Shown: positions 1 to 6,363 of the stretch, piece by piece
Numbering within the stretch: position 1 is the first letter of the stretch
Layout: the number at the start of each line of letters is the position of its first letter
Assembly: GCA_937960895.1 (NCBI GenBank)
Contig: CALCJD010000049.1
Span: 1 to 13,141 of the forward strand
Length of the DNA: 13,141 nucleotides
Direction of reading: 5' to 3'
Source of the DNA: an uncultured Spartobacteria bacterium
GTDB taxonomy: Bacteria; Verrucomicrobiota; Verrucomicrobiia; Chthoniobacterales; Terrimicrobiaceae
The notes under the pieces: model-generated
Databases searched by the model: none
What the model saw: only the letters and a program-made list of their open reading frames with translations
What the model was told of the DNA's origin: nothing
Program-made: the position numbers and the translations under genes

Positions 1-168
1 TCGTCGCCCGCGGAACTGGCGGAGGGAGATGTCCCGCAGGACACCGTGATCCGCTGCTGGACCGATGGCCCCCACGTTCTGGAAATCCTTCCCCTCGGAG
101 ACGGCCCGGTGGGCATCCGGGAAGTGATGATCTTTTCCCCGTCAGGAAACGCCCAATCCCAACCATGA
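1..168 (+). CDS. 3' end of an unidentified CDS (partial, 55 codons)
   Basis: The first reading frame is open from the window edge to a TGA at 166-168. It gives 55 residues with protein-like composition, including the stretches DTVIRCWTDGPHVLEILPLG and GIREVMIFSPSG, and its codon use matches the neighbouring genes. The alternating hydrophobic pattern suggests the end of a beta-sandwich domain, but I recognise no family and the start lies outside the window. Its stop overlaps the ATG of the next gene (ATGA, 165-168), so the two are probably co-transcribed and translationally coupled. The third frame is also open here but reads as proline/arginine-rich low-complexity sequence and looks like a shadow. 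Confidence 0.6.
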   Translation, partial: SSPAELAEGDVPQDTVIRCWTDGPHVLEILPLGDGPVGIREVMIFSPSGNAQSQP

Positions 169-3100
169 TCTCGACCGCAAAAAACATTCTTTTCCTGGGA
201 CTCCTCGGGGCCGGACTGGCCACGGCCGGCGTCCGCGCCGCCGCCCCGCACGAAACCCAACCCATCCCCCTCGAGGGCTGGACGGCGAAGGACCCCTCGG
301 TGGTGGAAGTGACGGAAACCGGTTCGGAACTGATCCTGAAATACGGCCCGTTCCCGCAGGAGTGGCAGATCATCGAAGGCCCCGAAGTCACCCTCGGGGC
401 ACGGGATCGCTTCTTCAAGAACCGCCGCTGCCGCGTCACGATGGAAATCAAGACATCCGGTCTGGAGGGTTATGCCCTGCAACTGCGCGCGCGTCAGCGC
501 TCCGGCCCCCGCACCGAAGGCGGGGCATTCACGCGCAACATGTCGCCGCGCCGGGAATGGAATTCGGCCGCCGAACTGAACAGGGCGGAAAAATACCGCA
601 CCTGGGCCCGCCTCGAAGGCACCTTCACGCTGTCCACCTCGACGGAGCGCCTGGCCTTTGAAATCTGGGTGTCCTCCCCCGAGGGCCGCACGGCCCGTGT
701 GCAGATCCGCAACCTCGAACTGACCGAATTGGGAGAGGTCGAGCACATTGTCTCCTCCGCGCCGGACACCTTTGGAAACATCTTCTTCTCCGGATCGGGC
801 GGCATGAAGGCGGAATTTGTGGATCCGGAAAAACTGACCGCCGCACGGATCGAACTCCTCGATGAGGAGGGCCGCACCGTCGGGCAGGCGACCGGCCGGG
901 CCGGCACCGGGGAACTGACCATCCCGCTTTCCGGACCGGGCTTCTACACCGTGCGCGCCACGGCCGACTATCCCGGAGGCAAAAGCATTTCCGCCGCCAC
1001 CACGGCCGCCGTGGTCGGCGAACCCTTGGACGAGACGGTGCGCAGGCAATCGCGTCTGGGAACCTTCCGTGTCTGGGGCAATTCCGATCTCTGGTTGAAA
1101 TCCGGAGCCAATTGGGACTGGGGCATCGGGGGCGTCGACCTCTCCGGATACACCCTGAACGAGGACGGCACCATTTCGCCTCCCAAGGATGCCAAACCCC
1201 TCACCTACAGCGACGCCTACAAAACCATCTTCACCATCGGCGGCCTGCCGGGCTGGGTGATGCCCGACGGCGCGTCGAAGGATTCGCTGATGGCGCCGAA
1301 GGATTGGGGGCTCTTTGAACGTCTGATCGAGACGTTCGCGCAGGCCAACCCCGACCTGCCCTGGTTCTGCTCCTACAACGAACCGGACGCGCACTGGCGC
1401 GGCAGCGCGGAGGACTTTGTGAAATTCCACAAGGCCATCGCCGCCGGAGTGAAGAAGGGCAACCCGAAGATGAAATTCTACGGCCCGTGCATGTACAGCA
1501 TCCGCATGGACGACTTCCGCAAATACGCGTCCATGGGTCTGCTCGATTGCCTGGACGGACTCGTCATGCACGCCTACGTCGACGGCACGGAGCCCGAAGG
1601 CGAGTTCATCAGCCGCGTGACCGAGTTGCTGCAGTTTCTCAAGGACTCCGGCCACGGCGACATGCCGGTGTTCATCACGGAATTCGGCTGGTGCGCGGAA
1701 ATCGGCGACTGGCAGAAGACCGTGACCGAGCGCGAGCGGAGTCAATACGCCCCCCGCTCCATCGCCCTGCTGGCGGCCCAGCCGATCGACGCCATCGAAT
1801 ACTTTGTCTTCAAGCACACCTCGGAGCCCGGCAAGCCCGGCTACTCGATGATCTACAGCGACAACACGCCGACGCCGACCTATGTGGCGTTCGTCAACAC
1901 CCTCAAATGGCTCTCCTGGACCCGACGCGAGGACGGTCGCTGGTTTGCCTTTTCCCCGAAACTGCATCTGACGCTTTTCCAGGGCAACGACCGCTGCACG
2001 GGCGCGGCCTGGAACACGGAGGGAAAGGCCCGTCTCACCCTGCCGGCGGCGCCCCTGCGCATGGGAGACACCATGGGGCGCACCCTCCCCGTGGACGGTC
2101 CCGTTGTCGAAGTCGGGCCGGCACCCGTCTTTTTCGACCTGCCCGAATGCCGGGCGCTGTTTGCAGCGGCCACGCTTCCCCCCGTCACCGTCGCGCCGGG
2201 AGAATCCTTCTCCCTGCCCTGGGACGGATTTTTCGCCGCGCCGGAAATCCGTTTGGAGGGCGACAAGGCCACCGTCGCGCCGGACGCCCGGCCGGGCAAT
2301 TACCTGGTGCTGGGCCGAACCGGGGACGCGTTCCAATCCCTACCCGTCAGGGTGCTGGACCCTCTGAGTGTGGAATCGGTGGATTTCAAACTCTCGCCGG
2401 ACGGCCGGGAGCTCCTTGCCGAGGTCTGGGTGTCCTCCCCCATTCGCACCGGAGCCGAAGTGATCTGCCGGCTGAACACGGATGCAAAGGGAAAGGCGGA
2501 GATCCGCAAGCGCCTCGAGCCCGATGTTCCCGCCGTGATCGAATTGTCCGTTCCGGGATTCCGCCTCGGACAGCGCGTGCAGGGCACACTGGATTTCTCC
2601 CTCGAGGGCGCGATTCCGGTCCGCATCGAGAAAGCCTTTGATCAGACGTACATCCTGTGTCCGTCCATGGAAAAGGTGGAGTGGAAAACGATTCCGTCCG
2701 TGGACATCTCACGCTGGAATCCCTATCCGGGCGAATTGAAGGCGGAGGATCTCTCCGGTTCGTTCCAGACGGCGGTCACCCCGGAAGGGTTCCGCCTCAG
2801 AGTGGATGTGCAGGACAATGCGCACCACCAGAACCAGCTTCCCTCCTACATGTGGAACGGGGACTCGATCCAATTCGCCTTTGACGTCGATGCCGACAAA
2901 GAGTGGCAGCCGAACAATGTCGGCAACGGCCACAAGGGGCACCGCATCTTCGAATACGGCGTCGGCCTGCCCAACAAGGGAGGCAAGCCCATGGTCTGGC
3001 GCTGGCGGGCGGATGCCCCCGGTTTCACCGCCAGCAGTGAGGAATCCCGCATCGTGGCGGAGGTGAATCGCGACGGGAACCGGACCGTGTATGACGTCCT

Positions 3101-3296
3101 TATCCCGTGGGAAACCCTCGGACTCTCCGCTCCGCCGGAACCGGGATCCAGCATCGGCTTTGCCCTGGTCGTCAACGACTTGGACAACGGCGCGGATCAG
3201 CGAAAAGCCCTCCGCATCTTCAGCGGGGTGCTCGAGCACAAAAATCCCGAAGGATTCGGAAAACTGAAGGTCCTTGCCCCGTCCGCCCGGCCTTGA
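165..3296 (+). CDS. Secreted clan GH-A-type glycoside hydrolase with C-terminal CBM9-like domain
   Basis: This 1043-residue protein begins with a signal peptide (basic Lys6, a hydrophobic run to about residue 22, likely cut after VRA at 25), so it is exported. Residues 30-290 look like beta-sandwich modules. Residues about 293-590 look like a TIM barrel of clan GH-A: SYNEPD places the probable acid/base at Glu406, and FITEFGW places the probable nucleophile at Glu506. The 100-residue spacing suits beta-4 and beta-7. Residues about 600-830 look like further beta domains. Residues about 834-1039 resemble a family 9 carbohydrate-binding module (WNGDSIQFAFDVD, YDVLIPWETLG). GH39-like or another clan-A family is possible; the substrate cannot be told. 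The start is supported by the signal peptide and the ATGA overlap with the preceding gene. No Shine-Dalgarno sequence at normal spacing is seen. The general class is fairly sure, the family is not. Confidence 0.82.
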   Translation: MISTAKNILFLGLLGAGLATAGVRAAAPHETQPIPLEGWTAKDPSVVEVTETGSELILKYGPFPQEWQIIEGPEVTLGARDRFFKNRRCRVTMEIKTSGLEGYALQLRARQRSGPRTEGGAFTRNMSPRREWNSAAELNRAEKYRTWARLEGTFTLSTSTERLAFEIWVSSPEGRTARVQIRNLELTELGEVEHIVSSAPDTFGNIFFSGSGGMKAEFVDPEKLTAARIELLDEEGRTVGQATGRAGTGELTIPLSGPGFYTVRATADYPGGKSISAATTAAVVGEPLDETVRRQSRLGTFRVWGNSDLWLKSGANWDWGIGGVDLSGYTLNEDGTISPPKDAKPLTYSDAYKTIFTIGGLPGWVMPDGASKDSLMAPKDWGLFERLIETFAQANPDLPWFCSYNEPDAHWRGSAEDFVKFHKAIAAGVKKGNPKMKFYGPCMYSIRMDDFRKYASMGLLDCLDGLVMHAYVDGTEPEGEFISRVTELLQFLKDSGHGDMPVFITEFGWCAEIGDWQKTVTERERSQYAPRSIALLAAQPIDAIEYFVFKHTSEPGKPGYSMIYSDNTPTPTYVAFVNTLKWLSWTRREDGRWFAFSPKLHLTLFQGNDRCTGAAWNTEGKARLTLPAAPLRMGDTMGRTLPVDGPVVEVGPAPVFFDLPECRALFAAATLPPVTVAPGESFSLPWDGFFAAPEIRLEGDKATVAPDARPGNYLVLGRTGDAFQSLPVRVLDPLSVESVDFKLSPDGRELLAEVWVSSPIRTGAEVICRLNTDAKGKAEIRKRLEPDVPAVIELSVPGFRLGQRVQGTLDFSLEGAIPVRIEKAFDQTYILCPSMEKVEWKTIPSVDISRWNPYPGELKAEDLSGSFQTAVTPEGFRLRVDVQDNAHHQNQLPSYMWNGDSIQFAFDVDADKEWQPNNVGNGHKGHRIFEYGVGLPNKGGKPMVWRWRADAPGFTASSEESRIVAEVNRDGNRTVYDVLIPWETLGLSAPPEPGSSIGFALVVNDLDNGADQRKALRIFSGVLEHKNPEGFGKLKVLAPSARP

Positions 3297-3325
3297 CGGG
3301 GCCCGAAAATCCAGGCCGTGCCCCG
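3297..3325 (+). terminator. Weak hairpin after the secreted hydrolase gene
   Basis: CGGGGC at 3297-3302 and GCCCCG at 3320-3325 form a perfect 6-bp stem with a 17-base loop, starting directly after the stop codon at 3294-3296. There is no run of T after it, so intrinsic termination would be weak. It may protect the mRNA 3' end or only reduce read-through into the regulator gene. Confidence 0.3.
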
Positions 3326-3370
3326 GACATTCTTTCCTGAGGGAATCCTTTCGCTTCTGAGAAAATACCG

Positions 3371-3376
3371 GTAGGA
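3371..3376 (+). promoter_or_regulatory. Shine-Dalgarno site of the LacI-family gene
   Basis: GTAGGA lies 7 bases before the ATG at 3384. It supports that start over the in-frame ATG at 3393. It is one of only two convincing ribosome-binding sequences in the window. Confidence 0.55.
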
Positions 3377-3383
3377 TTTCCTC

Positions 3384-4409
3384 ATGGTCACAATGTCCGA
3401 CATCGCGAAGCACCTGGGTGTTTCCCGACTCACGGTTTCGGCCGTCCTGAACAATCGTGTGCAGGAGGTGGGGATCGGCGAGGAAACCGCCCGTCGTGTT
3501 CGCGAAGCCTCGGCAGCGCTCGGGTATCATCGCAACCACCTGGCGCTGGCCATGAAAACGGGTCACAATCCGGTCGTCGGCTGCCTCATCAGCGGACTGG
3601 GCTCGGAATGGACCAGCCGGACCCTGAGCGGACTGCTGGCCCGCCTTCACGAGGACGGCTATTTGATCAAGATTGAAAACGTCACGGGACCGGAGGCCGA
3701 GGAGGCCGCGCTCAGCCGTCTGCTCGAACAACGGGTCTCCGGCATCTTCTGCTGCAATTTCAATCCCAATGCCGCCTTCGCCCGCCGGCTCGAACAGGCG
3801 GCGAAAATCTACGACACCCCCCTCGTCAGTTCCATTTCCCGCCACGACCTCGCCGCCTGGCAGATCAACTCCGACGACCGGAACGGCATTCGTCAGATGG
3901 TGGACTACCTGTGGAACCTCGGACACCGCCGCATGGCGTTCATCGGCGGCGATGAAGAGGAAGCCGTCCGCCGCACCACCTTCCTCGAGGCCATGGCGGA
4001 ACGCGGGGTGACCGTGCCCGAACAGCGCGTCTTCCTCAGCGGCTGGAACGATCACAATGCGGAGGTGGGCACCGCCCATCTCTTGTCGCTCAAACGCGGA
4101 CGCCCCACCGCCATCCTTTGCGCCAACGACCGGCTGGGCGCCATCGTTCTCAAGGTCGCCCGCCGCATGGGATTTGCCGTCCCCCAGGACCTCTCCGTGG
4201 CCGGCTACTCCAACAGCATGCTCAGCGAGATCACGGACCCCGCCCTCACCTCCGTGACCCAGCCCTTCGAGGAAATCGGAAAACGATGCGCTGAGGCCCT
4301 TCTCCAACTCATCACCCGCAAGAAGAAAAACCAGCGCACCGTCCGGCGCACGGATCTGGTTCCCACCACACTGGTGATCCGGGATTCCACCGGACCCGCC
4401 AAACGCTGA
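3384..4409 (+). CDS. LacI/GalR-family transcriptional regulator
   Basis: This 341-residue protein has the normal length and layout of a LacI-family regulator. Residues 4-25 (MSDIAKHLGVSRLTVSAVLN) form the helix-turn-helix. Residues about 48-61 are the hinge region, and the rest is a periplasmic-binding-protein-like sensor domain. Typical features are ILCANDRLGA, a DLSVAGYSNS motif near the dimer/ligand region, and DPALTSVTQPFEEIGKRCAEAL near the C terminus. By family knowledge it binds a palindromic operator with a central CpG and responds to a sugar or derivative. It lies between genes for a secreted hydrolase and sugar-active proteins, so it probably controls one or both flanks (inference). 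The LNNR segment is followed by an unusual QEVGIGEETARRVREA stretch before LGYHRNHLALAMKTG, a style I associate with Verrucomicrobiota regulators. Confidence 0.93.
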   Translation: MVTMSDIAKHLGVSRLTVSAVLNNRVQEVGIGEETARRVREASAALGYHRNHLALAMKTGHNPVVGCLISGLGSEWTSRTLSGLLARLHEDGYLIKIENVTGPEAEEAALSRLLEQRVSGIFCCNFNPNAAFARRLEQAAKIYDTPLVSSISRHDLAAWQINSDDRNGIRQMVDYLWNLGHRRMAFIGGDEEEAVRRTTFLEAMAERGVTVPEQRVFLSGWNDHNAEVGTAHLLSLKRGRPTAILCANDRLGAIVLKVARRMGFAVPQDLSVAGYSNSMLSEITDPALTSVTQPFEEIGKRCAEALLQLITRKKKNQRTVRRTDLVPTTLVIRDSTGPAKR

Positions 4410-4435
4410 AATCCCCCGTCCGATTCGATTGACAC

Positions 4436-4465
4436 TTGACCGTTTCCAAACTATTCACGTGTAAA
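4436..4465 (+). promoter_or_regulatory. Candidate sigma-70-like promoter for the 4523 gene
   Basis: Two -35-like hexamers overlap the start of this AT-richer gap: TTGACA at 4429-4434 and TTGACC at 4436-4441. The second is followed after 18 bases by TGTAAA at 4460-4465. The first, with a 17-base spacer, faces the poorer TATTCA at 4452-4457. Transcription would start roughly 45-55 bases before the ATG at 4523. The match is modest and rests on the consensus alone. Confidence 0.4.
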
Positions 4466-4466
4466 G
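4451..4466. promoter_or_regulatory. Candidate LacI-type operator
   Basis: CTATTCACGTGTAAAG is an imperfect 16-bp dyad centred on the CpG of CACGTG: six of the eight pairs match, and the two A/A and T/T pairs fail. It overlaps the candidate -10 region and lies 41 bases after the stop of the LacI-family gene. A CpG-centred dyad over the core promoter is what LacI-family repressors use. No second copy was found in the window, so this is a suggestion only. Confidence 0.3.
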
Positions 4467-4522
4467 AAAACTCTCTTCCTCTGGCCCGCAACCGAAGTCC
4501 GCACCCTCAAACACTCCCGTTT

Positions 4523-5233
4523 ATGAAAACCCGCTTTCTCTGCGTCCTGGGACTTGCCGTTTGTCTCACCCTTGGAACCGTCTCCGCCGACATCCTGCTG
4601 AAGGAGGATTGGGATGGGCAGTTGGACGGGGACACCCCCATGGAACCCTGGAAGGTATGGAGCGGGAATCCGCCGGGTTCCGTCGGCACGGTGGAAGTGG
4701 TGGAACAGGGGTCGCCCTTTGAAGGCAACCGTTCCGTCCGTCTGGCGGGCCTCCGGACCGGAATGGCCGGCCCCGCGCTGAACGGCAAATTCTCCTCGCC
4801 GGTTTCCGGTCCGGTCGTGGTCAAATTTGACTTTTACATCCCCTCCTCTCCCGGAGCCGGGGTGCTGCCCACGGTGACCATCAAGGATTCGGAGGACCGC
4901 GCATCCCTGCAGCTCAACATGGCGAACAGCTTTCTGCTGCCCAACAATGCCCCCCAGATCGCCATCCAGGGCAAACGCTACAACGAAGGCGAGATCATTC
5001 GCCCCTTCGCCCCCGACACCTGGTATCATGTGGAAATCACAGCCCGGAAGGACAAGGGGGAAACGGTTTGCGATGTGGAAGTGACTCCGTTCGACAAGGA
5101 GCCGGTGGTGCTGACCGACGTGCGCGTCGAGACGGAGGGACAGAACTTTGCCGGAATCGAGGTGGGCTGGAACAGCGACAATCCGACCGGGATGATTTAC
5201 CTCAGCAATCTGGTCGTCGAAGCCGCTCCCTGA
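4523..5233 (+). CDS. Small secreted jelly-roll (LamG/concanavalin-like) protein
   Basis: The best start is the ATG at 4523, giving 236 residues. It opens with a clear signal peptide (MKTRF, then a hydrophobic core, likely cut after TVSA at residue 22). A longer reading from a TTG at 4436 would bury this signal under 29 unlikely residues inside the promoter. The mature part is one domain rich in beta strands: it opens DILLKEDWDGQ, later has VVVKFDFYIPSS and WYHVEITARKD, and ends with MIYLSNLVVEA. This is the pattern of LamG/concanavalin-type jelly rolls, which often bind or hydrolyse glycans. I see no obvious catalytic motif, so binding or a cell-surface role is as likely as enzymatic action. 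No Shine-Dalgarno sequence is visible. It probably starts the transcription unit that continues into 5353 and 6364. Confidence 0.78.
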   Translation: MKTRFLCVLGLAVCLTLGTVSADILLKEDWDGQLDGDTPMEPWKVWSGNPPGSVGTVEVVEQGSPFEGNRSVRLAGLRTGMAGPALNGKFSSPVSGPVVVKFDFYIPSSPGAGVLPTVTIKDSEDRASLQLNMANSFLLPNNAPQIAIQGKRYNEGEIIRPFAPDTWYHVEITARKDKGETVCDVEVTPFDKEPVVLTDVRVETEGQNFAGIEVGWNSDNPTGMIYLSNLVVEAAP

Positions 5234-5310
5234 ACATTTGCCCTCCTCCGAAACCCGGGCGCGGCGAACACGGCTTTCCGGAGAACCCGGAGGCGGCAGG
5301 CGACAACCCC

Positions 5311-5335
5311 GCCGATTTCCGGGCGATCGGTTTTT
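5311..5335 (+). terminator. Weak terminator-like hairpin before the GH29-like gene
   Basis: CCGAT (5312-5316) and ATCGG (5326-5330) form a 5-bp stem around a 9-base loop. An outer G-U pair is possible, and five T (5331-5335) follow. It ends 17 bases before the ATG at 5353. The right arm, extended to GATCGG (5325-5330), can instead pair with CCGATC (5347-5352), which touches that ATG. It could be a leaky terminator or attenuator. Confidence 0.35.
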
Positions 5336-5352
5336 GAACCTCTTCCCCGATC

Positions 5353-6357
5353 ATGACCACCAAGACCACTTCCTCCCCCACCTCCCGGGCTTCCTGGCTG
5401 CACCAGGCCGGCTGGGGCCTGATGTTCCACTATCTCGACCGCCCCGCCAGCAGCAATGTGGTGTCCGCCACCACGGCGGAGGAATGGAACCGGAGAGTCG
5501 ACGGGTTCCGGGTCGATCATTTTGCCCGTCAGGTGAAGGAAACCGGCGCCGGCTACGTCATTTTCACCCTCGGCCAGAACAGCGGGCACTTTTGCACGCC
5601 GAATGCCACCTATGACGAAATCACCGGCATCCGGCCGTCCAGGCTTTCCCGTCGGGACCTCATCGCGGAGATCGCCGAGGCCCTGAGCCCCGACGTGCGT
5701 CTCATCGCCTACCTGCCCTCGCACGCCCCGGCCAATGATGCGGCGGCGGTGGCGGCCTTCCGTCTGGTGCCCTCCTGGGATGCCGGCGCCTGGGGGTTGC
5801 CGGCCCCCGCGCCCGATGCGGTGCGCGGAGACGACCGGCTGGGGGAATTTCAGCGGAAATGGGAGGCCGTCGTGGCGGAATGGGGAAACCGCTGGGGGGA
5901 CAAGGTGGTTGGCTGGTGGATCGACGGCTGCTATTTTGCCGACCGGATGTACAAACACCCCGACGAGCCCAATGCCTCCTCGTTTTCGGCCGCTCTGCGG
6001 GCCGGCAATCCCGACCGCATCCTGGCGTTCAACACCGGCACGGCCAACCCGTTTGATTGCGTGACGCCGGAGCAGGATTACACCGCCGGCGAGGTCACCA
6101 CCAGGTTCCCCGCCTCCAACAAATGGGAATCCCTCACCAGGAAAGCCGCCCCCCTGCAACTGCACCTGCTCAGCCATCTCGGCGACTGGTGGGGCGAAGG
6201 ACGGGTCCGCTTCCCGGATGCCTGGGTTAGCGAATACACCGCCCTCATTCGCAAGGAGGGCGGCGTGGTGACGTGGGACGTTCCCATTGAAAACGACGGT
6301 TCCATCGTCGAGGCGTTCCGCGGTCAGATTGCCCAGGCCGGTTCGAGGGTTTGGTAG
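5353..6357 (+). CDS. Divergent GH29 alpha-L-fucosidase-like protein
   Basis: This 334-residue protein is about the size of a GH29 catalytic domain alone. GWGLMFHYLD (His26) matches the early GIFIHWG-type strand. QVKETGAGYVIFTLGQ matches the segment that in fucosidases runs into the double-histidine motif, and VVGWWIDGCY carries the WxDG nucleophile signature, giving Asp191. In place of the usual HHDGF it reads NSGHF (residues 76-80), so the active site is altered. I cannot place the acid/base residue. There is no signal peptide, so it probably acts in the cytoplasm on imported oligosaccharides, unlike most secreted fucosidases. The 6-base gap to the next gene makes co-transcription likely. 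No Shine-Dalgarno sequence is visible. A related TIM-barrel family of other specificity is possible. Confidence 0.65.
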   Translation: MTTKTTSSPTSRASWLHQAGWGLMFHYLDRPASSNVVSATTAEEWNRRVDGFRVDHFARQVKETGAGYVIFTLGQNSGHFCTPNATYDEITGIRPSRLSRRDLIAEIAEALSPDVRLIAYLPSHAPANDAAAVAAFRLVPSWDAGAWGLPAPAPDAVRGDDRLGEFQRKWEAVVAEWGNRWGDKVVGWWIDGCYFADRMYKHPDEPNASSFSAALRAGNPDRILAFNTGTANPFDCVTPEQDYTAGEVTTRFPASNKWESLTRKAAPLQLHLLSHLGDWWGEGRVRFPDAWVSEYTALIRKEGGVVTWDVPIENDGSIVEAFRGQIAQAGSRVW

Positions 6358-6363
6358 GGGCGG
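6356..6363 (+). promoter_or_regulatory. Purine-rich ribosome-binding sequence at the gene junction
   Basis: AGGGGCGG begins inside the TAG stop (6355-6357) of the preceding gene and ends directly at the ATG at 6364. The GGGG core is only a few bases from the start, which is short for a Shine-Dalgarno site. It still points to coupled translation of the pair. Confidence 0.4.

Noticed and set aside
3366..3373. TACCGGTA palindrome overlapping the regulator's ribosome-binding site, as an autoregulatory operator
   Set aside because: It is only 8 bp, its flanks are not symmetric, and its core differs from the dyad at 4451-4466, so there is no support for a shared operator.
2709..4307. A 532-codon minus-strand frame spanning the hydrolase/regulator junction
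   Set aside because: It crosses the gap between two real genes and has no domain pattern; it is a GC-bias shadow.
4436..4522. N-terminal extension of the jelly-roll protein from a TTG
   Set aside because: It would place 29 residues before a clear signal peptide and overlaps promoter-like sequence.
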